A stretch of DNA of 64,000 nt from Mesostigma viride. Lineage: Eukaryota; Streptophyta; Mesostigmatophyceae; Mesostigmatales; Mesostigmataceae. The stretch lies in the NCBI GenBank assembly GCA_009746045.1, contig RPFO01000359.1, positions 1,434,649 to 1,498,648 on the forward strand, given 5' to 3'. The notes under the pieces were generated by a model, which had not been told where the DNA came from, did no database searches, and worked only from the letters and a program-made list of their open reading frames with translations. Positions 1 through 24,469 of the stretch are shown piece after piece. The position numbers and the translations under genes are program-made. The first letter of the stretch is position 1. Each line of letters starts with the position of its first letter.

Positions 1-185
1 GGCAGCCCACGTGCAAAGAAACACATGACATGGTGTGTGTCTCCACGGCTGGTTCTGCCAAACATGCATGTGTAGACACATGTGCACTCGTGTATGTATG
101 CACACACGTGCGCGTACTCACGGACGCCTACATGCAACTCATCGCCCCTCTTCTTCTTGCACACATAAACCCTCACAGAAACATT

Positions 186-221
186 CCTTGCCTCCACTCA
201 CCTCTGTTAATGACGCCGTGC
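186..221 (-). repeat. Degenerate copy of the 3' end of SELENOO exon 11 with its splice donor
   Basis: This 36-bp stretch matches 344-379 at 31 of 36 positions. The parent encodes HGVMNT followed by GTGGGT. The copy encodes HGVINR followed by the better donor GTGAGT. It lies 158 bp downstream of its parent in the gene's sense and keeps both coding sense and donor. Confidence 0.8.
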
Positions 222-359
222 ACATCTGTATTGAAAAACACACTCCTAAGTTCAGGTACCCACTACACCAAGCGGGCTGACCCCACAGGCTCTGCGTTAT
301 GCTCGCTTCCAGGCGCATGAGCAGGGGAGCTAGACCCAAGTGCCCTTGCATCCACCCAC

Positions 360-14413
<14,054 letters not shown>

Positions 14414-15062
14414 TTTCGTGGCTCGACGCCCTTGATTAACCCGAGCGAGATGCTCGCAGGCTATGGCTTCCACTCTATCACTACGGGACAAAACTCATAA
14501 AAGGTTTGCTGCCCCGTTGGACAACCAGACGAGACTCGTAACGCCCTTGCCGAGCTACGTATGCCATCAGTGCTCCATGGGATCCGTTGCATCCGTACGT
14601 AAACGTGCAAGCAGATGAACGGCGAAAAGGTACCCAGTACGGCCGTTATCGGGCCTCAAGCGTGATCAAGATAGATCGAGATTTCCCGCCAGAATGGCGA
14701 GGTTGAAACCCACAAAACACGCGCGTACCTTCGTCGTGCCAACTTGAACCGGGGTTTTAGCTGTTTTCTGGGTTTACGCAACAAATTTCCCGCCGTTAAA
14801 AAGCCAGGAATGCGGTTGTCTAACAACCGAAATTAATACACGCAGAGCGTACTTCAATCATCTTATTTTCGTGATTACGTCCGGTGGAGATTGTGTCGCT
14901 TGTTGGCTAGGAACAAGCCACTAAGCTGGTCTTGCAACCACCTCGAGTTGTGACCATGTTGGACAGGCGCGGCATCGGGACACCTTGCCGCTAAGCAATC
15001 ATTCTTGAGACGATGTCATAGCAGGTTAACATAGCAATATTTATTGGAGGAATGCTGGGTCT
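14414..15062. promoter_or_regulatory. Shared intergenic region of the SELENOO/RNASEH2B head-to-head pair
   Basis: About 650 bp separate the SELENOO start (14413, minus) from the earliest RNASEH2B start (15063, plus), so both promoters must lie here or in first exons. The stretch is free of tandem arrays and retroelements, unlike its surroundings, which suits a functional bidirectional promoter. I see no convincing TATA box. The inference rests on gene layout, not on a recognised motif. Confidence 0.5.
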
Positions 15063-16196
15063 GTGTATCGAAAAGACACGGGCCTTGCCTGGGGCCATGA
15101 GAATTCGCTGAACGTCGGGACCTGGAAGTTTGCGTATATCCACGCCGCCGCAGGTGCGAGTGAGGGTTGTAATTCAGGGAGAACGCAGGGGGGCATGGAT
15201 TTGACGCGAGTTTTGGTGGCATATAAGGGACCGCCGCGTAACGATAGCATTCCAGAGAAAGCCGATGGCGCCGACGGTAATAATTCGGCGCCGCTGGGCG
15301 AGGACGGCCACATCTTCCATCTGCCCAACCCCGCCAACGGGAAGCCGGCCTGCTACATGATCCTCAACGGGGCCCTGCAGGAGATCACCTGGTTCAAGCA
15401 GACCCGCTCCTCGTGGTTCCTGGACGATTCCGTGCTCGAGGACGGCTCGTTGTACCTCGGCACGCCCGTCGACGTCCTCCTCCACTTCCTGCCCGTGCTC
15501 GAGACGTGCCGCATGAGGAAGCGGGACGAGAAGGGCGTGTTCGCGGACCTGGACTGCATCTTAAGCTCTGCCCCGCACCCCAATTTCACCCGCCTCCACC
15601 CCCTCATCGCCGATGGTTGCCTCTTCGAGCCCGTCTGTGAGACTAAGCAGGTGGCAGGTGCCAGCTACTACCGCCTGGACGACGAGCGCGTGCTGGCGTG
15701 GCTCTGCTGCAAGGTCGACGTGGCCATCGCCGCGCTGCGGGAGCACGGCGGCGTGACGTACGCCAGCCTGAGCGATGCTGTCTTGACCAATTACGCCATC
15801 GGTCTGCTATCTGAGTACATCCCTGGGCCTGCAGCCCGGGGGGATAACTCCTGGCTATCCCGACTGTGTGCACACTACGGGATACATCCGTCGGATGCCG
15901 TGGGGTGCAAGCTGTCCTCGCAGCCCGATGACGCAGCACTTGGCGGCGGCATGGACGTTTACAACTCGGGTGACAACCCGCCCTCGAAATTCGCCAAGAA
16001 AGAGATGAGCGGGCAGTCCAATGGGAATGGCCAACATGGTGGTGCAGGTGTTGGCAATGGCAAGGCGGGGAGCATGGACGACGCCAAGGGCGGCACGACG
16101 GCGGGTGCTGCGGCCAAGGGCTCTGCGGCCGCCAAGCTAGCGAAGCAAGCGCAAGGCAGCCGCAAGATCACCAGCTTCTTCGCCAAGCCACGGTGA
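15063..16196 (+). CDS. RNASEH2B: Ribonuclease H2 subunit B
   Basis: This is the non-catalytic subunit of the heterotrimeric RNase H2, which removes ribonucleotides and R-loops from nuclear DNA. It is one uninterrupted frame of 377 codons. Family landmarks in order are a N-terminal beta-barrel segment (HIFHLPNP...CYMILNG), SSWFLDDSVLEDGSLYLGTP and VDVLLHFLPVLE, a middle lysine/tyrosine block YYRLDDERVLAWL, and the helix pair ending in NYAIGLLSEYIP. A Gly/Ala/Ser-rich linker follows. The last residues, SRKITSFFAKPR, form a PCNA-binding PIP-box with Ser in place of the usual first Gln, at the place where the human protein has its PIP-box. The start may be 15063 or the Met at 15195 (MDLTRVLVAY), which better matches the family's start; the preceding 44 residues look unstructured. 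No intron is visible, unlike every other gene here except the secreted protein's single intron. It diverges from SELENOO. Confidence 0.93.
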   Translation: MYRKDTGLAWGHENSLNVGTWKFAYIHAAAGASEGCNSGRTQGGMDLTRVLVAYKGPPRNDSIPEKADGADGNNSAPLGEDGHIFHLPNPANGKPACYMILNGALQEITWFKQTRSSWFLDDSVLEDGSLYLGTPVDVLLHFLPVLETCRMRKRDEKGVFADLDCILSSAPHPNFTRLHPLIADGCLFEPVCETKQVAGASYYRLDDERVLAWLCCKVDVAIAALREHGGVTYASLSDAVLTNYAIGLLSEYIPGPAARGDNSWLSRLCAHYGIHPSDAVGCKLSSQPDDAALGGGMDVYNSGDNPPSKFAKKEMSGQSNGNGQHGGAGVGNGKAGSMDDAKGGTTAGAAAKGSAAAKLAKQAQGSRKITSFFAKPR

Positions 16197-16261
16197 CATG
16201 AGTCTGTGCCAGCAAAGCCGCAGACCCCGGGGTGACGCTCTAGCACAGGCACGGCTACAGG

Positions 16262-16357
16262 TGCCAGGTGTGCATGTGCGGCACTAGAACAGTTACGGTT
16301 CCAGATGTGCATGTGCCGCACTAGAACGGTCATGGGTGTCAGATGTGCATGTGCAGA
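16262..16357 (+). repeat. Tandem repeat in the RNASEH2B 3' region
   Basis: Two and a half units of about 48 bp contain CAGRTGTGCATGTGC and GCACTAGAAC. They begin 65 bp after the RNASEH2B stop and are therefore likely in its 3' UTR. The stretch from there to 16900 shows no gene. Confidence 0.75.
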
Positions 16358-16939
16358 CACCTGCACGCGCAGGATCGCTGGTTGGACTGAGTGGTGAACA
16401 GGTCATAAAACTAAACAACTTTTTCCTAATCCAACCCCCTTGCCTCCATGTCCATCGTCAAGATCGCCCAGGTAGCAAGCCTGGGCAGGCTGTCTCATTT
16501 TTTGGCAATCCACTCCAACCCCCCAATTGCCAGGCCAGGACTGGGAATTACTCAGCTGCCTGGGACATGCCGGAGGTCCCTGGGGTTGACTTTGGAAGTT
16601 GCCTGGATACGTTCTAATCGAGTCAGCAAGGAAACCAGCACAGGCCCGAGGATGGACAATTTCGGGGTTTGAAACCCTACATCTCGGCCGTAGTAGGAAC
16701 GTCGGAACTTATTTAATGAGCCAACTGCATGGTCTCCCAACCAAAAAATGGGAATGTTGGAAACTTTTGAACGTTTCCCTTGGCATTGATTTTATAAAGT
16801 GAGATAACTATTCATGGACACGTGGCGCTCCAACGCCGTGGAAGGACTAGGGTAGTTGTCTGGGAGGAAAGATGCGAAGACCGCGGGAGCCGCGTGGCTA
16901 TCTGTAGGAAGCCCTGCATGGAGGGAGACAGATGGTAAA

Positions 16940-17115
16940 CAAACAAAAAAATGATTTATAGAATGAGAAAAGGAAGTTATACATTAATTAATTAATTAAT
17001 TAATGGCATGCCTTTGCGCATGACACGCAAGTACTTACTTACTTACTTAATTAATTAATTAATAGACACGGGACTGCGTCACGTGAGCATAAGTCCTCAG
17101 TGGGAGGGGAACAGT
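16940..17115. repeat. TTAA-rich dispersed repeat, also at 20949-20990, 62105-62180 and 63235-63296
   Basis: (TTAA)n flanks GGCATGCC, GCGCATGACACGCAAGTACT and a (TTAC)n run, and ends at AGTGGGAGGGGAAC. Related pieces sit beside retroelement debris at three other places, in both orientations. It is probably a terminus or insertion scar of a mobile family. Confidence 0.6.
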
Positions 17116-17404
17116 TATACATAGCCCTGGGTGAAAAGAAAAATTAAGAAGTATCATGCACTTACAAGTATCACGCCCCAGCTTAGGGGAATACAGCAGT
17201 AGTAGTGTAGACTAGATAGACCGTGGCCATGTACATGTACGCCTCCTAGAGGCACTATCCTAGCTAAGCCACACGCTTTATTTAATCATGTACATGTGTG
17301 CCTATGATGTGCCACACTCCAGATGATGCCTAGCTTTATTTAGTTATGTTGTGCCCATGCAGGGAGTAACTCTCTGCTGAGACGCCATGCCCTAGCCTTT
17401 TTGT

Positions 17405-17640
17405 ATAGCTATGCTGATCTTCCCCCCCATGACAGGCTCCCCCTTCGCTGGGCATAGCTTGAAGATCATGGGGATGCAAGTGCCCTGGTGCACCTAGAGC
17501 AAGGGTCCTTTACATCCCCACCCTTGCAGGAAGTAGCCTAGGATGTATGATAGGCCATATGCCCCCTCTCAAGGGCTATGTGCTACATATACTCCCAACG
17601 GAGTTATGTTACAATTCATGCACTTTTAAAAAATTACTTT
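17405..17640 (+). mobile_element. 3' end of non-LTR retrotransposon family B
   Basis: It shares a block containing GATCTTC, GACAGGCTCCCC and CCTTGCAGGAAGTAGC, and ends with ACTCCCAACGGAGTTATGTT and ACAATTC. The same block recurs at 62400-62640, and in reverse at 19540-19770. It is non-coding and 5'-truncated. Confidence 0.8.
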
Positions 17641-17670
17641 GAACATATATTAATTAGAGGAGTTGGCTTC

Positions 17671-18474
17671 CTGACACTGCCGACGATGTGGACACCCACA
17701 TCGGCCTTGCCTGGGCCAAGCTCCGTTCGCTCAACACCTACTGGCGCTCGAAGGGCCTGGGCGAGCACCGCAAGCGCATGCTCTTCAAGGTCCTCATCCT
17801 CACGGTGCTCACGTATGGCGCCGAGGCGTGGACAATCCCACCCAAACTGGCAGCTAGGCTAGACGGCACGGTTTACAGGATGCTCCGACAGGTCCTTAAT
17901 GTAGTAGGGTTTTCCGAGCGCCCGTCATCAGAGTCTTTGTATCATGGCATGCCTCGTATTTCGGACGAGATAAGGCAGCGTAGGATAGCATTTGTAGGAC
18001 ACCTTGCTCGCACCAGCCAGGTCGACACCGCCCTTGGTCTGGCCGGCCCCCAGCGGCTTGGCCAGCCAGGGCGCCACATTCTGACCTTGCCTGGCCCCGA
18101 GGGCATTCCCAAAAGGGTAGGGAAGCATGTCACGAACTACATCCAGATGTTGCTGGACGACCTAGTGGTCCCAGCCCAGTTTGAGCACCGCATCCACTCT
18201 CTCTCGGACCGTCTTTGGACGGCCATGCAGGACAAGACGCGGTAGAAGAAGATTGTCAAGGCGCACACGCCCGACCCTGTGGGCAAGCCCCCTCCCCCCA
18301 AGCGGAGGAGGCGTTTTGATGAGTAGTGTAGTTAGGATTTTCTAGACTAGATAGCTTAGAGTTAGGACAGTTCGATTACGCGGCTTCCTCCACCCCATCC
18401 ATCATGGAATATGTATGTGCTACATGATCTCCCTACGGGAGGCATGTTATAATTTAATTTAATTTAATTTTTAA
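17671..18474 (+). pseudogene. Non-LTR retrotransposon family A, 5'-truncated ORF2 C-terminus
   Basis: A frame from 17688 encodes the post-RT region: IGLAWAKLRSLNTYWRSKGL, RMLFKVLILTVLTYGAEAWT, then GHLARTSQVDTALGLAGPQR and a zinc-knuckle-free basic end. It stops at 18245 where related copies continue RRWKTIVQAHTP, so the stop is a TGG to TAG lesion. The 3' UTR ends in (TTTAA)n at 18450-18474. Confidence 0.85.
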
Positions 18475-18480
18475 TTCACT

Positions 18481-19165
18481 CCCGCTCAATTGCTTGGACT
18501 GCTATGCAGGACAAGAAGAGGTGGAAGACCATTGTCCAGGCTCATACCAAGGAGACAACCAGCGCAGGCCAGAAATCGGGAGATTCCGGACCATGGTAGC
18601 TCGAGCCTGCCGTTATCTTGTCCGCGTGTTCGAGTCGTTCAGGATGATGAAGATGAATGGTGATGGAAATGTGTATCCTTGTGCATTGAAATTATCAAGG
18701 AGACAACCAGCGCAGGCCAGAAATCGGGAGAATCCGGACCATGGTAGCTCGAGCCTGCCGTTATCTTGTCCGCGTACGTGTTCGAGTCGTTCAGGATGAT
18801 GAAGGTGAATGGTGATGGAAATGTGTATCCTTGTGCACTGAAATTATGGCTGGCTTACGTGTAGAGCAACTAGATGACCTAGACGGTGGGGCCGGAAACA
18901 GCATGCTTGATCAGGGCGTGTGTTTCGAGCCTAACTGGCCGGGAGTGTGTAGTGGTGAGCACCATTGCTGCGATCGCTCTCCCACCATTTACGAGGAAAT
19001 ACCCGCAAATGGAAAAACACATACGCCCGCCCCTGTGGGCAAGCCCCCTCCTCCCAAGCGGAAGGGGCGCTTTGCTGAGTAGCATAAGTAGGTTTTCTAG
19101 ATTAGATTAATTAGCTTAGAGTTAGATTAGTTCGGTTTCACGGCTTTGTCCCCCCTCCATCCATC
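18481..19165 (+). mobile_element. Family A retrotransposon 3' fragment split by a nested retroposon
   Basis: 18481-18548 and 19019-19165 are consecutive pieces of one family A copy (compare 22612-22800). The 470 bp between them are the GAGACAACC retroposon, present as one partial and one longer unit (18545-18695 and 18696-19015). The bases CATAC occur at both joints, which fits a short target-site duplication. Confidence 0.75.
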
Positions 19166-19540
19166 CACGTTGTAGGACACCTTGCCCGCACCAGCCAGGT
19201 CGACACCGCCCTTGGTCTGGCCGGCCCCCAGCGGCTTGGCCGGCCAGCCAGGGTGACACATTCTGACCTGGCCTGGCCCCGAGGGCACTATTCCCAAAAG
19301 GGTAGGGAAACCTGTCACGACCTACGTCAAGATGTTGCTGGACGACCTAGTGGTCCCAGCCCAGTTTGAGCACCGCATCCACTCTCTCTCCCGTCTTTGG
19401 ACTGCCATGCAGTCCTGACAAGACGCGGTGGAAGAGGATTGTCAAGGAGCACACGCCCGACCCTGTGGGCAAGCCCCCTCCCCCCAAGCGGAGGCGGCGT
19501 TTTGATGAGTAGTGTAGTTAGGAGTTTTCTAGCTTGAATT
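19166..19540 (+). pseudogene. Family A retrotransposon fragment
   Basis: This 5'-truncated copy starts at the GHLARTSQVDTALGLAGPQR coding segment, with internal indels (for example an extra GGCC and TCCTG). It ends at the GTTTTGATGAGTAGTGTAG stop region and abuts a reversed family B 3' end. Confidence 0.75.
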
Positions 19541-19770
19541 GAATTGAATTGAATTGTAACATAACTCCGTTGGGAGAATATGCAGCACATATCCCTGAGA
19601 AGGGGCATATGGCTTTTAATACATTCTAGGCTACTTCCTGCAAGAGTGGAATGTCATAAGCAGCACTTGCTCTAGGTGCCTCAAGGGCACCGGCACCCTC
19701 ATGATCTTCACACTATGCCCAGCTAAGGGGGAGTATGTCATGTGGGGGAAGATCATCATGGCTATACAAG
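19540..19770 (-). mobile_element. Reversed 3' end of retrotransposon family B
   Basis: It reads in reverse: (GAATT)n tail, AACATAACTCCGTTGGGAG, GGGGCATATGGC, CTACTTCCTGCA. It matches 17405-17640 and 62400-62640. Confidence 0.8.
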
Positions 19771-19983
19771 AGCTAGGGCATGGCTTCTCGAAAGAGAGCA
19801 TCTCTCTGCATGGCATAGCATGGCTAAATTCTTAATGCAACATCCATGGGGGTCCCATTATAGACATAGCGTGGCGATAGTACCGGCTACGCCCCCTTCT
19901 ACTAACAGAAGGTTTCAGCCGTGTTCAGCCCGTCTCACGGTGCGAGACTGAACAAGTCTCGCGTGCAGACACGTGTGTAGTAC

Positions 19984-20272
19984 TCCTACACACAGATCTC
20001 GAGTGATTTATCTAGTACCCAATCCGAAAGGCTTGCATCACTCCCCGGACAGGAGAACTTTTGCGGATGACTGTAGGTGTAAGACTTGGCGATGCCATGG
20101 TAACCGGAGACATCCGTCCTATAGTCAGCAAAATTGGTGCGAGAGGTCCCCAGTTCGATTCCGGTCGGATTCATTCGCAGATCGCGTTTTTCCGCGTTTT
20201 CCGCGGCCCAGCACTGAACGCAAATGGTTTTCACCTTTGCGGAGTGCCTGATCAGAATAGCGTGGCTAAATG
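19984..20272 (+). mobile_element. tRNA-like short retroposon (SINE), copy 1
   Basis: It runs from TCCTACACACAGATCTCGAG to CCTGATCAGAA. The internal segment GTCCCCAGTTCGATTCCGGT carries a near-perfect RNA polymerase III B box, with an A-box-like TATAGTCAGC about 25 bp upstream. It forms a large inverted pair with 20461-20730. It is probably a tRNA-derived SINE. Confidence 0.65.
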
Positions 20273-20460
20273 TTGAAGGCATCATCCATGGGGGCCATTA
20301 TGGGCACACATGCGCGGGGGCCACATGCTAGGCTAAGCCTTACTAATCTACACTACTGGTAGTTTTCTAGCTTAGAGTTAGGATAGTTCGATTACGCGGC
20401 CTCCTCCACCCCATCCCTCATGGAATATGTGCTACATGATCTCCCAACGGAGGCATGTTA

Positions 20461-20730
20461 TTCTGATCAGACACTCCGCAAAGGTGAAAACCTTTGCGTT
20501 CAGTGCCGGGCCGCGGAAAACGCGGAAAACGCGATCTGCAAATGAATCCGACCGGAATCGAACTGGGGACCTCTCGCACCAATTTTGCTGACTATAGGAC
20601 GGACGTCTCCGGTTACCATGGCATCGCCAACTTACACCTACAGTCATCCGCAAAAGTTCTCCTGTCCGGGGAGTGATGCAAGCCTTTCGGATTTGGTACT
20701 AGATAAATCACTCGAGATCTGTGTGTAGGA
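20461..20730 (-). mobile_element. tRNA-like SINE, copy 2, inserted in a retrotransposon tail with a 12-bp target-site duplication
   Basis: It is flanked by GGAGGCATGTTA at 20449-20460 and again at 20731-20742. The flanks belong to a family A retrotransposon 3' end (20350-20460 and 20731-20760), so the element is nested. It is the reverse complement of 19984-20272 with few differences. Confidence 0.8.
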
Positions 20731-21119
20731 GGAGGCATGTTATAATTTAATTTAATTTAATTTTTTATCCATCCACGGGAATATGTGCTACATGATCTCC
20801 CAACGGAGTCCTGTTAAAATTTACTTTAATTTAATGCAAGCCGTTCGGATTTGTACTAGATATTAAATCATTCGAGTTGAGTGACTATATGGTTGGAGAA
20901 TGATGCAGATGATATTTGTAACTTTCTTGTCATGAGATTAGCGTAGTACTCCGTGGCTCGCCCATGCGCATGACATGCAAGCACTTACATAGGATTCATG
21001 CCCCCGATAGCCCAGGAGAATCTAAAGGCTTCTCTCGGAGCCCAGGTGGGGGTTTTTAGCCGGGGGCAGGTAAGGTACCTTCAACATTATCGATCCACGT
21101 GGCATAGTTCTACTGGTCC

Positions 21120-22890
21120 ATCGGCTAGGTACCACTGCTGAAGACCCCTGATCCGGCGGTTAGGGATCTTCTGCTGGCGTTCTGCAACCGTGTCCTGCTT
21201 TCTGACGAGCCTCCGCCTGCTGAGTGGCAGACGGCCATCCGCGTCATGCTGTACAAGAAGGGCTCTGCTGCTGACCCCGGTAACTAGTAACCGGGGTGTC
21301 TGCCTCCAGAGCGCCGCGCTGAAGGTCCTCATGCGCATGATGCTGCACAGGCTCCGCGCCGCGCTGGACCCACACCTGCCCGGTGAGTCTCAGATGGGTT
21401 TCCGTCGTGGTCGTAACACTGTCATGGCTGTGTTTGTCGCACGCCGGTTGATGGAGGAGGTGCGTCGCCTTCCCCTTGACAGTTTGCCGCTGGTCTTCAT
21501 TTTTGTTGACTATATCAAGGCCTTTGACACGGTCCTCTGGGAGGCTCTTTGGGCCATCCTAGCTCTGGATCGAGTGCCACCTGCGTTTATTGCTGCCATT
21601 CGCCGACTGTATGAGGGCTCACAGGCAGTAGTGCGGACTGCGGAAGGCACCACCCCACCATTCCCCCTTCACCACGGGGTGTGGCAAGGTTGTGTCCTGT
21701 CCCCATATCTGCTGTTCATTATTGTCGTTGATCACGTCATGCGCCGGGCACGTGCGCGCTTTACTGCTCTTAAGGGGTTCGAGCCTGGCTTGGACATCCT
21801 TAACGACAGCGCGCACGGCGGGGTTAAACCTGGTTACCGCCTGGCCGACTTGATTTATGCGGATGACACCACCCTCAGCGCGCGCCCCGAGCACATTCAG
21901 ACCTGGCTGGACTGTCTGGGCTTGGAGGCGCGGGCGGTGGGGTTGAAGATTAGTGTCAAAACTGAGGCTACATATGGTGATTGGGGCTTCCAGTCGCCCG
22001 CCGCTACCACGGCTGCTAGACGGGACGGAGGTCCCGTTTCGTGATCGCTTTAAAAGTACTGCTGGGAAGCATGCTTCCTGACACAGCCGCCGATGTGGAC
22101 ACCCGCATCGGCCTGGCTTGGGCTCGGCATCGTTCGCTGAAAACCTACTGGCACTCGAAGGCCGGCCCTCGGCGAGCACCGCAAGCGCATGCTCCTCAAG
22201 GTCCTGGTCCTCACGGTGCTCACCTACGGCGCTGAGGCATGGACGCTCACGGACACGCTGGCGGCCAAGCTAAACGGCACGGTAACCAGGATGCTCCGTC
22301 AGGCCCTGAATGTACGTAGGGTTTGCCACGCATAGGTCTTTAGAATCTTTGTACCAGGGCATGCCTCGCATTTCGGACGAGATTAGACAGCGTAGGATAG
22401 CATTCGTAGGACATCTTGCTCGCACCAGCCAGGTAGACACCGCCCTCGGTCTGGCTGGCCCACAGCGGCTTGGCCAGCCAGGACGGCATATCCTGACCTG
22501 GCCTGGCCCTAAGGACATTCCTAAGAAGGTAGGCAAACATGTCATGACCTACCCACAGCAGTTGATGGCTGACCTAGTGGTCCCAGCGCAGTTTGAAAAT
22601 CGCATTCACTCCCTCTCTCTTGCTTGGACTGCTATGCAGGACAAGAGGAGGTGGAAAACCATTGTCCAGGCTCATACGCCCGCCCCTGTGGGCAAGCCCC
22701 CCCCCCCAAGCGGAAGGGACGCTTTGCTGAGTAGAATAAGTAGGGTTTTCTAGATTAGATTAGCTTAGAGTTAGATTAGTTCGGTTTCGCGGCTTTGCCC
22801 CCCCCCCTCCATCCATCCACGGGAATATGTGCTACATGATCTCCCAACGGAGTCATGTTATAATTTAATTTAATTTTAATCGGCTACCAC
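21120..22890 (+). pseudogene. Non-LTR retrotransposon family A with reverse-transcriptase domain, decayed
   Basis: The reverse transcriptase reads AEWQTAIRVMLYKKGSAADP, then a stop and frameshift near 21285, then QMGFRRGRNTVMAVF, VFIFVDYIKAFDTVLWEALW (motif A Asp), GVWQGCVLSPYLLFIIVVD, LADLIYADDTTL (catalytic YADD) and GLEARAVGLKIS. Further frame breaks near 22020, 22170 and 22330 precede the C-terminal segment ISDEIRQRRIAFVGHLARTS and HTPAPVGKPPPP. The 3' UTR ends with ACTCCGTT-type motif (CTCCCAACGGAGTCATGTTA) and a (TTTAA)n tail near 22880. The 5' end and endonuclease are missing. It is inactive. Confidence 0.88.
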
Positions 22891-23400
22891 GGTCCTGACT
22901 CCTGAGCCAACCCAGCGTGACGTACAGTCCTGGTCTAACATATTACAAGTGGCAAATTTCTACTGGTCTGCAGGCAACCACGGCACTGATCACCAAGTGG
23001 CCATGCAGGGGCCGCCGGCAGTAACTGGCAAGCCTTTGACCCCTAAACCCCGCGGTTCACCACGGGCCCCACACATATCCTTTGGTCACGCAAATTGAAT
23101 ATAATAAATTGAATACTAACAGTCAGTGGCAAGCATGTACACACGTCGAAACTGGCCAGAATATTTCGTGCTTATCATCAAGGAGACAACCAGCGAGTCC
23201 TTATCATGTTTGAATTCCCGCCCCAATCATATCCTGGGCAGCCCGAGGACAAATATATAAGCTTGATAGTCCCTAATTTGGTTTTGGAAAGTCCAACTCA
23301 GGGCCTTCCCCGTAGTCAGGGTGCAGACCCGGCAAACATGGCCTGCACTAGCTCTCCAAAGCCTTCTCGCCAGCAAACGCAAAATACACAACGTGGTAAA
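22890..23400. other. Intergenic stretch, no gene recognised
   Basis: It contains a 20-bp fragment of the GAGACAACC retroposon end near 23176-23196 and otherwise nothing I can match within the window. Confidence 0.5.
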
Positions 23401-23411
23401 TCATGCTCAAC

Positions 23412-24100
23412 CTAGCAAAAGACATTAGTGTCAAGGCGAAATCTATACTCGTAGTACCCCCCGCCGTTGCTAATGAATTTAGAGTCTGCAACACCAGTGA
23501 CGCGCCTGAAAACGCCGGTTCCCATGGAAAGGCCCTGAAGATTAATCCAATCGCCCGTCTGGTCATCGGAAAAGCGCTCCACTGAGCTCAAGGATCCAAG
23601 ACCCTCGAAATTCCAAGTATCGTAGCATTGACCAACGAGGGGGATTTGCGTTGTGACACATTGCGAGATCAGATCTCCGTTGAGAGGCAGGTAAGCGTCA
23701 TCGATGTCAGTTTTGATTTCCAGGCCGTATTGGAAGACGCCGATACACCCCGGGGTAGTCACGCTGCACAAACAAAATGTACAAAATGCAAACGCCAAAC
23801 TTGTTAGCGTGATGGCAACAACAGTTTGGCAAATGACTTCTCAATTGAGCCGCGATGCAAAGCAACGTCGTATCAGGACAGTCACATGATGTCACTAAGC
23901 CCCATGCAGTACGCGTTTTCTTACTTAATACACGGATTGTAAGTGGCCATCACAGGCGCACGAATGAAAAAGCGCCTATTCTTGCAGAGGATATCTTTGC
24001 CAGTGTGAGCGTCCGCGATTCCCAGCGCGGAGATGCAAATGAGAACTGCGATGATTCCAATGCGGCTCATCCGCGCCATGTGGGCGCCTTTGATTGCCAT
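23412..24100 (-). CDS. Small secreted protein, two exons, possible AOC/dirigent-like barrel
   Basis: Exon 1 (24100-23925) begins with a classical signal peptide, either from 24100 or from the second methionine cluster at 24079: MARMSRIG, then a run of Ile/Val/Leu/Ala ending ALGIADA. The donor is GTAAGA, and exon 2 (23763-23412) joins in phase after a TTTGTGCAG acceptor. The mature part is about 145 residues with scattered cysteines. Its C-terminal half (DWINLQG, GTGVFRRVTG, then GGGYYEYRFRLD before the stop) has the rhythm of allene-oxide-cyclase/dirigent-type beta barrels, where a Gly-rich GTG-x-F turn precedes a final strand. That family assignment is from memory and tentative. The gene sits between a retroelement nest and the TTAA-bounded inverted-repeat element. 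It could alternatively be a lineage-specific secreted or cell-wall protein. Confidence 0.6.
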
Positions 24101-24469
24101 GGAAGCGGGAATCCTCGGTCTGCACTCGATGGCCTGCACACTGGCGGATAGCGATATAGGTATCAATTATCATAAGTCTTTAAAGGCACTTCGAGACGAT
24201 ATGCATCGATAAGATTGAGTGCACGCCACGTCGCTGACGTCAGGTTTTCCCAACTGTGATCGCTGATTGGCACTCCATTTTCAGTTAGATCCGACAACTA
24301 CGGCTTGTTCTCGAAGTATGCGGCGCGGCTCCGGCTGGCCAAAGGCCAAAAGTGCGCATAATATCGTGGGAGAATCTAAGCATACATTCATTACCGCGTT
24401 AAGTTGCGTTTCTTAAGGTTGCGTTACCGTTTTAAGTTTCGATGCCGAAATTTGGGCGGCGACCGCAAC

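Noticed and set aside
20095-20180. A functional tRNA gene
   Set aside because: A B-box-like T-arm is present and ATCCG/CGGAT could pair, but the T-stem is mismatched and no proper anticodon arm forms. It is better explained as the tRNA-related part of a SINE.
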